Positions 1 through 6,471 are shown, counted from the first letter of the stretch. The stretch is 9,740 nucleotides of DNA from Bacteroidota bacterium (GCA_029558435.1 JAKQEZ010000518.1:1-9740), one strand, 5' to 3'. Numbers and translations: made by a program. The notes: generated from the letters alone by a model not told the origin.

Positions 1-11
1 TTCCGATTCCA

Positions 12-57
12 ATTCCAATTGTAGATACGCGATTAATCGCGTATCTACAATTGGAAT
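12..57. repeat. Perfect 46-bp palindrome upstream of hsdR
   Basis: Every base from 12 to 57 pairs with its partner around a centre between 34 and 35; the core is GCGATTAATCGC. The arms (23 bp each) could form a long hairpin in RNA or a cruciform in DNA. It ends 41 bp before the hsdR start codon. No T-run follows on either strand, so it does not look like a standard intrinsic terminator. From memory, similar GCGATTAATCGCG palindromes are dispersed between genes in some bacterial genomes, so I read it as a REP-like intergenic element; that reading is inference. Confidence 0.85.
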
Positions 58-98
58 CGCCGTCAATAATCCATTAAATTGGAATAAAGATAAATTTC

Positions 99-3098
99 AT
101 GGCTAAACAATCCGAACAAATATTAGAAGAACAATTAGTAGTCAATCTTCAAAAATTGGGCTATCAATACCTTTCCATTAACGATGAAAAAGGGCTGTTG
201 ACCAACTTAAAAAATCAATTGGAAAAACACAACCAAATTTCGCTTTCAGATGCTGAATTTGATAAGGTGCTGAATATTCTCAACAAAGGTTCTGTTTTTG
301 AAAAGGCCAAAACCTTGCGCCAGAAACAACACATCATCAGAGATAATGGCGACAATCTTTATTTTGAATTTTTGAATACCGAACATTGGTGCCAAAATCA
401 ATACCAAGTAACCAATCAAGTTACGCAAGAAGGAAAATACAAAAACCGTTATGATGTTACCTTGTTAATCAACGGTTTGCCTTTGGTGCAAATAGAACTC
501 AAACGCAAAGGTTTAGAACTCAAAGAAGCGTTTAACCAAATCAATCGTTATCAACGCCATTCATTTAGTGCAAATTCTGCTTTGTATCAATATGTTCAAA
601 TTTTTGTCATCAGCAACGGAGTGAATACAAAGTATTATGCCAACAACCGCAATCAAAGTTTTAAGCAAACTTTCTATTGGACAGATTTTGAAAACAAGCG
701 ATTGACCAATATTCTCAACGGTTTTACAGATGCATTTTTAGAACCTTGCCACATCAGCAAAATGATTTGCAAGTACATCGTGCTGAATGAAGCCTACAAA
801 ATCCCAATGGTGCTTCGTCCGTATCAATTTTATGCAGTAGAAGCATTGATAGACCGGGTAAAAAATACCACCAAAAACGGTTATATATGGCACACCACAG
901 GTTCGGGCAAAACCTTAACCAGTTTTAAAGCCAGTCAAATTTTAATGAATTTACCCGAAGTTCATAAAGTTGTTTTTGTGGTGGATAGAAAAGATTTGGA
1001 CTACCAAACCACCAAAGAGTTCAACAGTTTTAGTGATGGTTGCATTGATGGCACAGACAATACCAACAATTTAGTTCAACAATTTATTGGCACCTACAAA
1101 GACAAAAAAGGCGTAGCCAAAAACTCCAAATTGATTGTTACCACCATTCAAAAACTCAATACTGCCATCAGCAAATTGAAGTATGAAAAGAAAATGGCAG
1201 ATTTGAAAGACAAACGTATCATTTTTATTTTTGACGAGTGCCACCGTAGCCAATTTGGAGAAACACACAACAGAATAAAAGAATATTTCAACAATGCTCA
1301 AATGTTCGGTTTTACAGGAACTCCCATTTTTGCCGACAATGCCAATAAAAATGAATTGGGCAAACGAACAACCAAAGACCTTTTTGAAGATTGTTTGCAC
1401 AAATATGTCATTACAGATGCCATTAAAGACGAAAATGTATTGAAGTTTTCGGTTGAATATGTAGGCAGATATTATCGTAAAGACGCGATTAATCACGCCT
1501 CCACAGCAACCGAAATAGATATTGAGGTGGAAGACATTGACACACAAGAATTGATGGAAGATGAAAAGCGATTAGAAAAAATTGCCGATTACATCATCAA
1601 CAATCACAACCGAAAAACGCATAACAAAGATTTTTCTGCTATGTTTTGTGTGGACAGTGTTAAATCATTGATTCGCTACTACGATATTTTCAAACGCAAA
1701 AAAATAGCAGGAGAACACAATCTAACTATTGCCACCATTTTCAGTTATGCAGCCAATGAAGATGATGCAGATGCCAATGGTTTGTTTAGCGATGATTTTG
1801 AAGTGATGAATGAAGAATTGCCAATGGTTGCTGAACCATCGATTACTTATAGCAAAGATAAAGTATTCTCAACTCATAACTCACAATTCACGTCTATTGC
1901 ACACAGCCGTGAGAAGTTGGACGAATATATTGAAGATTACAATCAATTGTATGGTGTAAAATATTCTACCAAAACCAGTGAGGATTTTTACAATTACTAC
2001 AACGATATTTCCAAAAAACTGAAAGACCGTGAACGCCAGCCCGAAAATGTAAATAATCGCATTGATATTTTATTGGTAGTCAATATGTTCTTGACAGGTT
2101 TTGATGCCAAAAAAGTAAACACACTTTATGTGGACAAAAACTTAAAATATCACGGATTGATTCAAGCATTCAGTAGAACGAACCGAATTTTAAACGAACA
2201 AAAATCACAGGGAAATATTGTTGTTTTCAGAAACCTAAAAAACCGAACCGACGAAGCCATTACGTTATTCAGTAACAAAGAAGCGATTGAGGTGATCATT
2301 ATGAAGCCTTATGAAGATTATGTTGCCAAGTTTGATGAAGCATTTGAAAAGTTATTAGAAGTTACACCGACAACAGACGCAGTAAACGATCTTGAAAGTG
2401 AAGATGACGAATTGAATTTCATTAAGGCATTTCGTGATTTGATGAGGATAAAAAACATTCTCACGGCATTTTCAGACTTCAAATGGGAAGATTTGCAAAT
2501 GAGCGAACAACTTTTTGAAGATTTCAAGAGCAAATACCTTGATTTATACGACAAAGTAAAAAGTAACCATCAAAAGGAGAAAGTTTCTATTTTGGAAGAT
2601 GTGGACTTTGAATTGGAGTTGATTCACCGTGATGAAATCAATGTTGCATACATTCTTCAGCTTTTAATACAGTTAAAGGCGGAATTAATCGCGTCTCAAC
2701 AAGACACCACAAAAGCAGAAAAGGAAATTTTCAATTTATTGAGTTCGGAAGCTACGCTAAGAAGCAAACGAGAACTCATTGAAAAATTTATTTTAGAGAA
2801 TCTTCCAGTTATTACCGATCCAGAAAACATTACACCTGCCTTTGAGCAGTTTTGGAACGAAGAACAGCAAAAGGAATTTTCTAAAATCGTACAAGAAGAA
2901 AATCTATCGGCCGAAAAAACAGAAAAACTCATTGAAGATTATCTTTTTGCAGAAAGAGAGCCACTCCGTGACGAAGTTTTAGAACTCATTGAAGGCGAAA
3001 AACCGAGTTTACTTCAACGCAAAAAATTAGGCGACCGAATTTTGAAACGAATTGTTGATTTTGTAGAGACATTTATGAACGGGATGAATTTGAATTGA
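99..3098 (+). CDS. hsdR: Type I restriction enzyme, R subunit (HsdR)
   Basis: This is the motor and nuclease subunit of a type I restriction-modification complex (R2M2S): it translocates DNA using ATP and cuts unmodified DNA away from the recognition site. The 999 residues match a full-length HsdR. The N-terminal nuclease domain has D119, E133-L-K135 and the QxxxY motif Q147-Y151. The SF2 helicase core shows motif I TTGSGKT (266-272), DECH (379-382), FTGTP (405-409), FLTGFDA (664-670) and QAFSRTNR (689-696). Residues from about 780 form the helical C-terminal region that contacts the methylase. All catalytic motifs are intact, so the gene is probably functional. No hsdM or hsdS is in the window; they are expected to the left. 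The start ATG lies 41 bp after the palindrome at 12-57, and no clear TAnnTTTG promoter is seen at a usual distance, so it may be read from an upstream hsd operon promoter. Confidence 0.97.
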   Translation: MAKQSEQILEEQLVVNLQKLGYQYLSINDEKGLLTNLKNQLEKHNQISLSDAEFDKVLNILNKGSVFEKAKTLRQKQHIIRDNGDNLYFEFLNTEHWCQNQYQVTNQVTQEGKYKNRYDVTLLINGLPLVQIELKRKGLELKEAFNQINRYQRHSFSANSALYQYVQIFVISNGVNTKYYANNRNQSFKQTFYWTDFENKRLTNILNGFTDAFLEPCHISKMICKYIVLNEAYKIPMVLRPYQFYAVEALIDRVKNTTKNGYIWHTTGSGKTLTSFKASQILMNLPEVHKVVFVVDRKDLDYQTTKEFNSFSDGCIDGTDNTNNLVQQFIGTYKDKKGVAKNSKLIVTTIQKLNTAISKLKYEKKMADLKDKRIIFIFDECHRSQFGETHNRIKEYFNNAQMFGFTGTPIFADNANKNELGKRTTKDLFEDCLHKYVITDAIKDENVLKFSVEYVGRYYRKDAINHASTATEIDIEVEDIDTQELMEDEKRLEKIADYIINNHNRKTHNKDFSAMFCVDSVKSLIRYYDIFKRKKIAGEHNLTIATIFSYAANEDDADANGLFSDDFEVMNEELPMVAEPSITYSKDKVFSTHNSQFTSIAHSREKLDEYIEDYNQLYGVKYSTKTSEDFYNYYNDISKKLKDRERQPENVNNRIDILLVVNMFLTGFDAKKVNTLYVDKNLKYHGLIQAFSRTNRILNEQKSQGNIVVFRNLKNRTDEAITLFSNKEAIEVIIMKPYEDYVAKFDEAFEKLLEVTPTTDAVNDLESEDDELNFIKAFRDLMRIKNILTAFSDFKWEDLQMSEQLFEDFKSKYLDLYDKVKSNHQKEKVSILEDVDFELELIHRDEINVAYILQLLIQLKAELIASQQDTTKAEKEIFNLLSSEATLRSKRELIEKFILENLPVITDPENITPAFEQFWNEEQQKEFSKIVQEENLSAEKTEKLIEDYLFAEREPLRDEVLELIEGEKPSLLQRKKLGDRILKRIVDFVETFMNGMNLN

Positions 3099-3123
3099 AA
3101 TAAACATAATTTATCTACTTTGT

Positions 3124-3210
3124 AACCTCAGTTCGATTGTTTTTGACTTTTCTCACAAAACAATTCCCTCAAAACTGTTGGTTTTCTTTTTCTGCTGTTA
3201 AGTATTTTCC
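3124..3210 (-). pseudogene. Decayed 3' end of a YdeI/OmdA-like gene plus its flank (relic A)
   Basis: Read on the minus strand, roughly 3170-3200 carries GCAGAAAAAGAAAACC and then CAGTTTTGA, closely matching the end of the intact YdeI-like gene at 5430-6002 (a lysine-rich tail ending in QF-stop). The stretch beyond that stop (3124-3170) is about 80% identical to 9509-9566, immediately after the exporter gene. There is no open frame of useful length. The similarity to the intact gene is short (about 26 nt), so this assignment rests mainly on the joint comparison with relic B at 9509-9639. Confidence 0.45.
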
Positions 3211-3255
3211 CAAAAGCCTCACTTTATCTGAATTTTTTGATTAATCTTTAAATTG

Positions 3256-3294
3256 TTCGTTATTTAAAACATAATTTGTATTTTTGTCTTAAAT
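3256..3294 (+). promoter_or_regulatory. hipBA promoter with flanking inverted repeat (putative HipB operator)
   Basis: TATTTTTG at 3279-3286 is an exact Bacteroidota -7 box (TAnnTTTG). TTCG at 3256-3259, 19 bp upstream, is a plausible -33 element. The box is enclosed by ATTTAAAAC (3262-3270) and GTCTTAAAT (3286-3294), which are reverse complements at 8 of 9 positions. HipB antitoxins are known to repress their own operon from palindromic operators, so this repeat is the best operator candidate. That HipB binds here is inference. Confidence 0.55.
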
Positions 3295-3310
3295 ATCAAT
3301 CATTTTTAAA

Positions 3311-3592
3311 ATGAAGAAACAAGTAATACTCCCGAAATACAGCTCTCTTTTGAGTAAAATGGGAGAAAATATCAAGTTAGCCCGAAAGCGAAGAAAATTG
3401 ACAACAGTGCAGGTGGCAGAGCGTGCGGATATTTCACGTTCTACTTTGTATTTGGTAGAAAAGGGAGATACAAGCGTTGCAATGGGTGCTTACTTCAATG
3501 TCTTGCGCGTATTGGGTTTGCAGGATGATTTTTTGAAATTAGCTTCTGATGATGAACTGGGTAGAAAATTGCAGGATTTAGAACTTTTGTAA
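3311..3592 (+). CDS. hipB: XRE-family antitoxin/repressor, HipB-like
   Basis: A 93-residue DNA-binding protein with one helix-turn-helix of the XRE (Cro/CI) type at about residues 17-72; the signature is the run of N-IKLARKRRKLT, the AERADISRSTLYLVEKG recognition region, and a following hydrophobic helix. In HipBA modules the antitoxin binds and neutralises the HipA kinase and represses the operon. The stop codon ends one base before the hipA start, indicating translational coupling, and the promoter just upstream has a flanking inverted repeat. The family is very broad, so the antitoxin role comes from the hipA neighbour. The first ATG was chosen because it follows the -7 box by 24 bp and retains the short lysine-rich N-terminus. 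Confidence 0.88.
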   Translation: MKKQVILPKYSSLLSKMGENIKLARKRRKLTTVQVAERADISRSTLYLVEKGDTSVAMGAYFNVLRVLGLQDDFLKLASDDELGRKLQDLELL

Positions 3593-3593
3593 A

Positions 3594-4844
3594 ATGGCAA
3601 CAAACAAAACAGATATTTACGTTTTTGCACAATGGTTTGGGGTGAATGAACCCGAATTATTGGGTATTTTATCTGCACATCAAGCCAAAGGACGAAAAGC
3701 CTTTAGTTTTGAATACGATAAAAACTGGCTGAAGAAAAAAGAATATAAGTTAATAGACCCTGATATTCAGTTCTATTCGGGACAACAATTTCCTAATAAT
3801 AAAGAAAATTTTGGTATTTTTTTGGACAGTATGCCCGACACTTGGGGACGAACTTTAATAAAACGAAGAGAAGCGCAATTGGCAAAAGAAAAAGGAGAAA
3901 AAGCACGAACATTATATGATGTTGATTATCTGTTAGGCGTGTATGACGAAACCCGAATGGGAGCTTTTCGTTTTAAGTTGGCTGTTAATGGTGATTTTTT
4001 GGACAATGATACAGAGAAATCCACACCACCATGGTCAACAGTCAGAGAACTACAACAAGCTGTGGTGCATTATGAAAACGATACTGAAAACGAAGCCATT
4101 AATAAGTGGCTGAAAGTATTGATTGCTCCAGGGTCTTCTTTGGGTGGAGCAAGACCCAAAGCCAATATTTTGGATGAGCACAACCATCTTTGGATTGCAA
4201 AATTTCCGTCAAAAAACGATACGATAGACAAAGCATCTTGGGAATTTTTGACGTATCAATTAGCCATTAAGGCAGGAATTGAAATGGCAGAATGTAGATT
4301 GGAAAAAGTAAGTGGACATCATCATACCTTTTTTACCAAACGATTTGACCGAAACGGAAAGGATAGAATTCACTTTTCTTCGGCTATGACAATGACGGGC
4401 AACAACGAAGACACGATTAAGGAAAATCCTGCAAGCTATCTGGATATCGTGGAATTTATTCAGAACTATGGCAGTAATGTAGAAGAAAACCTGCATCAGC
4501 TTTGGCGAAGAATTGTGTTTAATATCGCTGTTTCCAATACGGATGACCATCTACGCAATCACGGATTTATTTTGAGTAAATCAGGTTGGGTTCTATCCCC
4601 AGCTTACGACTTGAATCCGTCCATAGACAAAGATGGCCTAGCTCTGAATATTGATATGGACAATAATGCCTTGGATTTTGAATTGGCGAAAAGTGTTGGC
4701 GAATACTTTAGGCTGACCACTTTACAAATGAATAAAATCATCGAAGAGGTAAAACAATCAGTTAAGGAGTGGCAAAACATAGCAAAATCCATCGGGATTT
4801 CTCGAGCAGAACAAGAGTTGATGAGTTCTGCATTTAGAATTTAA
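3594..4844 (+). CDS. hipA: HipA-type serine/threonine kinase toxin
   Basis: HipA proteins phosphorylate host targets (glutamyl-tRNA synthetase for E. coli HipA) and arrest growth; whether this one shares that target is unknown. The 416 residues fit the family (E. coli HipA is 440). The N-terminal HipA domain covers about 1-120. The kinase core shows the Gly-rich loop GSSLGGARPKA (180-190), where S182 lines up with the autophosphorylated Ser150 of E. coli HipA, then FTKRFDR (247-253), the catalytic loop NTDDHLRNHGF (315-325) with D317/D318, H319 and N322, and SPAYDL (336-341) with the metal-binding D340. All key residues are present, so an active kinase is expected. It begins one base after hipB and shares its promoter. 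Position right behind hsdR suggests a defence or stress locus, though a functional link is not shown. Confidence 0.93.
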   Translation: MATNKTDIYVFAQWFGVNEPELLGILSAHQAKGRKAFSFEYDKNWLKKKEYKLIDPDIQFYSGQQFPNNKENFGIFLDSMPDTWGRTLIKRREAQLAKEKGEKARTLYDVDYLLGVYDETRMGAFRFKLAVNGDFLDNDTEKSTPPWSTVRELQQAVVHYENDTENEAINKWLKVLIAPGSSLGGARPKANILDEHNHLWIAKFPSKNDTIDKASWEFLTYQLAIKAGIEMAECRLEKVSGHHHTFFTKRFDRNGKDRIHFSSAMTMTGNNEDTIKENPASYLDIVEFIQNYGSNVEENLHQLWRRIVFNIAVSNTDDHLRNHGFILSKSGWVLSPAYDLNPSIDKDGLALNIDMDNNALDFELAKSVGEYFRLTTLQMNKIIEEVKQSVKEWQNIAKSIGISRAEQELMSSAFRI

Positions 4845-4993
4845 AGTCTTATTATGAAATACACCGAAGTTTAATAAGAACAAGCGTTTTTAGGCTATAC
4901 ACAAAACACTGGTTGGTAGAAATAAGCTTTAAAAACAGGGTAAAAATCCTTATTACCTACAAAAATGTAAAAATAAACATGTTTAAGATTGTT

Positions 4994-5001
4994 TAATTTT
5001 G
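4994..5001 (+). promoter_or_regulatory. TAnnTTTG box upstream of a tiny open frame
   Basis: TAATTTTG is an exact match to the Bacteroidota -7 box and lies 23 bp before the ATG at 5025. No good -33 element is seen. In such AT-rich DNA a chance match is quite possible. Confidence 0.25.
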
Positions 5002-5024
5002 ATATTTATTGTATAAATAAAATA

Positions 5025-5090
5025 ATGAACAAAACAAAGTTTATTCCAACGGAAATTGTTTTAGTTGAAAACCAATTAGGATTCTATTAA
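5025..5090 (+). CDS. Doubtful 21-residue open frame, possible truncated gene start
   Basis: ATG at 5025 opens 21 sense codons ending in TAA at 5090 (protein begins MNKTKFIPTEIV and ends GFY). It sits 23 bp after a TAnnTTTG box and stops just before the YdeI-type relic at 5106. I recognise no family. It could be a genuine small peptide, the promoter-proximal remnant of a gene cut off by the rearrangement that placed the relic here, or chance. The composition is not strongly protein-like, and the sequence near 5067 (TGAAAACCAA) resembles that near 5399, beside the intact YdeI-like gene, which favours non-coding flank. Confidence 0.15.
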   Translation: MNKTKFIPTEIVLVENQLGFY

Positions 5091-5096
5091 TTCCTC

Positions 5097-5260
5097 AAAC
5101 TTTTCAAAACTGCTTAGGTTTCTTTTTCTGCCCGGCATTTACCGCTATTTCACGGATGCGTTGTTGTCGGGTTTCGGGGCGTTTGGCAAGAACAAGCCAT
5201 CACAACAAGCGTTTCATCCTGTTAATGGATCAGTTTTTACCCAACTGGCGCATACAGAAG
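5097..5260 (-). pseudogene. Truncated copy of the YdeI/OmdA-like gene 3' end (relic C)
   Basis: Positions 5106-5190 repeat 5432-5514 and flank with one mismatch in 85 bases (T at 5164 against C at 5490), in the same orientation and 326 bp away. On the minus strand it encodes the last 30 residues of the intact protein unchanged, from WLVLAKRPETR to the final KPKQF and stop. Upstream of that the frame is broken: the codon before the Trp is TGA where the intact gene has CAA (Gln), another in-frame TGA follows further up, and similarity fades by about 5260. There is no start. The near-identity of the 3' 85 bp with decay outside it points to a recent duplication or gene conversion. Confidence 0.8.
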
Positions 5261-5300
5261 AAAATCCTGAACGAGCTTCCGATTTGAGGTTATTAAGATG

Positions 5301-5316
5301 TCGCTCCTACGGAGCT
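5301..5316. repeat. GCTCC-TAC-GGAGC hairpin repeat, copy 1
   Basis: TCGCTCCTACGGAGCT, identical over 16 bases to 5354-5369. It folds as a 5-bp GC-rich stem with a 3-base loop. On the + strand it is followed by TTTTT, so this copy could also act as a weak terminator for transcripts coming from hipBA. From memory, short AGCTCC-GTA-GGAGCG repeats recur between genes in Bacteroidota and resemble REP elements; that link is inference. Confidence 0.65.
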
Positions 5317-5353
5317 TTTTATGATTTGGTGATTATTATTTGCTAATTGCATA

Positions 5354-5369
5354 TCGCTCCTACGGAGCT
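5354..5369. repeat. GCTCC-TAC-GGAGC hairpin repeat, copy 2
   Basis: Second identical 16-base copy, same orientation, 53 bp after the first. It lies about 60 bp beyond the stop of the YdeI/OmdA-like gene. No T-run follows on the minus strand, so it is not an obvious terminator for that gene. Confidence 0.65.
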
Positions 5370-5429
5370 GGTTTTCCAACCATCAAACAACGATAAACTG
5401 AAAACCAAATACCATCAACTAATCTCCCC

Positions 5430-6002
5430 TTAAAACTGCTTAGGTTTCTTTTTCTGCCCGGCATTTACCGCTATTTCACGGATGCGTTGCTGTCGGGTTT
5501 CGGGGCGTTTGGCAAGTACGAGCCATTGCAACAGCATTTTTCGAACGGATTTGCTCAAACTTTCAAAATAGGCTTGCGATTCGGGGTATTTGTCAAATTC
5601 AGCTTTTAAATCGGGGGGAATGATGAGTTCTTCCACTTCGTCGAGCAAGGTCCAAGAACCGTTTTGTTGGGCCACTTCAATGCAACGCAAACCAGCTGCT
5701 TGCATACGTCCACTTTCAATGAGTTGTGTTACTTTTTCTTTATTGATTTTTGACCAAGTGCTGTTGGGTTTACGTTTGCTAAAAAACTGGTGCGATGTTT
5801 CGGCATCGATTTTAATTTTCTTGCTATCAATCCAACCATAACAAAGCGCCACATCTACGGCTTCGCTCCACGGAAGAGAAAATTTACCCGATGCTTTGGT
5901 ATGAAAAACAAGCCATACAGCCGTTTCAGAAAGATGATTTTGTGCTAACCATTCTTCCCACGCTGCACGACTTGCTGGATAGAAAACTAAGGTTTCTGAC
6001 AT
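5430..6002 (-). CDS. YdeI/OmdA (OmpD-associated) family protein
   Basis: A 190-residue cytosolic protein of the YdeI/OmdA family. Markers are the N-terminal segment with ETAVWLVFHTKASGK and ALCYGWIDSKK (about 28-62), the FSKRKPNSTWSKINKEKV stretch (about 73-91), and the OmdA-type C-terminal region with VEELIIPPDLKAEFD (about 121-136) and WLVLAKRPETRQQRI (about 160-174), ending in a lysine-rich tail. No signal peptide or membrane segment is seen. The biochemical role of the family is not established; members are often linked to envelope stress or resistance phenotypes. The ATG lies one base after the stop of the RidA-like gene, so the two are almost certainly co-transcribed and translationally coupled. 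Its 3' end is partly copied at 5106-5190, and further decayed relatives sit at 3124-3210 and 9509-9639, so this family has been duplicated and lost repeatedly here. Confidence 0.9.
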   Translation of the reverse strand: MSETLVFYPASRAAWEEWLAQNHLSETAVWLVFHTKASGKFSLPWSEAVDVALCYGWIDSKKIKIDAETSHQFFSKRKPNSTWSKINKEKVTQLIESGRMQAAGLRCIEVAQQNGSWTLLDEVEELIIPPDLKAEFDKYPESQAYFESLSKSVRKMLLQWLVLAKRPETRQQRIREIAVNAGQKKKPKQF

Positions 6003-6003
6003 G

Positions 6004-6396
6004 TTATTTTACCACTGTTGCTTCTAATTCAACGGTTAAAGTAGCAAATAATCCTTTAACTTCAATCATTGAAGTAGCTTGTTTGATACCATTTTGTTGA
6101 ATGAAAGGAACATAAACATCCATACACGTTGCGAAAAACTCTTGCATATTGGTCGTGTAGATATTCAACCGAACGATGTTTTTGCAATCGTAACCTGCTT
6201 CTTGAATCAGTTGCTCTAAGTTCTTAATGGTTTGTAGCAATTGTGTACGCATATCAGCATTGCTTGGCACTCCGTTTTCATCAAGTGCTACTTGCCCAGA
6301 ACAGTAAAGAGTTCCCGCTACATTGGTTACTTCAACAGCTTGTGCCGAGTTGGTTTGTGGACCCCAAACCCAAGGGTCGATGATTCTTTTTTCCAT
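6004..6396 (-). CDS. RidA/YjgF/UK114-family protein lacking the key arginine
   Basis: A 130-residue member of the Rid superfamily, which forms small cytosolic trimers; canonical RidA hydrolyses reactive enamine/imine intermediates made by PLP enzymes. Family marks are LYCSGQVALDENG (30-42), the helix with TIKNLEQLIQEAG (56-68), VRLNIYTTNM (75-84) and the closing VELEAT (122-127). Aligning the end with E. coli RidA puts E123 at Glu120 but T108 at the substrate-binding Arg105. That arginine binds the carboxylate of the imino acid, so this protein is unlikely to be a standard imine deaminase and probably belongs to another Rid subgroup. It is first in a two-gene unit with the YdeI-like gene, one base apart, and has its own promoter and a palindromic site upstream (6426-6460). 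Confidence 0.9.
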   Translation of the reverse strand: MEKRIIDPWVWGPQTNSAQAVEVTNVAGTLYCSGQVALDENGVPSNADMRTQLLQTIKNLEQLIQEAGYDCKNIVRLNIYTTNMQEFFATCMDVYVPFIQQNGIKQATSMIEVKGLFATLTVELEATVVK

Positions 6397-6425
6397 TTTA
6401 ATTTTGTTTTAATTTTTATATACTG

Positions 6426-6433
6426 CAAAACTA
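6426..6433 (-). promoter_or_regulatory. Promoter -7 box of the RidA/YdeI unit
   Basis: On the minus strand this reads TAGTTTTG, an exact TAnnTTTG box, 29 bp before the ATG at 6396. No good -33 TTTG is found at the usual distance; the TGACA-N6-TGTCA palindrome occupies the space between. A weak -33 beside a palindrome would fit an activator-dependent promoter. Confidence 0.5.
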
Positions 6434-6444
6434 AAATGGGGTAG

Positions 6445-6460
6445 TGACAGCCTTATGTCA
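6445..6460. promoter_or_regulatory. TGACA-N6-TGTCA palindrome, putative WYL regulator site
   Basis: TGACA (6445-6449) and TGTCA (6456-6460) are exact reverse complements separated by six bases. The site lies 12 bp upstream of the -7 box of the RidA/YdeI unit and between it and the end of the WYL regulator gene. I found no other copy with this spacing in the window. The spacing of half-sites (11 bp centre to centre, about one helical turn) suits a dimeric HTH protein; the adjacent WYL regulator is the natural candidate, by inference. Confidence 0.5.
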
Positions 6461-6471
6461 TAGGTTGAAAA

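Noticed and set aside
1071..1547. 158-codon open frame on the minus strand inside hsdR
   Set aside because: It lies wholly within the conserved helicase region of hsdR, has a cysteine/phenylalanine-rich product with no recognisable motif, and is a by-product of the codon use of the real gene. The same holds for shorter opposite-strand frames at 246-428, 2318-2554, 2696-2932, 4260-4550 and 4604-4792.
4847..4879. Stem-loop TCTTATT ... AATAAGA after hipA as a terminator
   Set aside because: Only 7 A/T-rich base pairs around a 19-base loop and no T-run directly after, so it is too weak to call.
4974..4985. 12-bp palindrome TAAACATGTTTA
   Set aside because: Short and A/T-rich; such palindromes arise by chance at this composition, and no regulator or gene can be tied to it.
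5161..5346. 61-codon + strand frame across the relic and first hairpin repeat
   Set aside because: It reads the YdeI-type relic in antisense and runs through the hairpin repeat; no promoter or family resemblance supports it.
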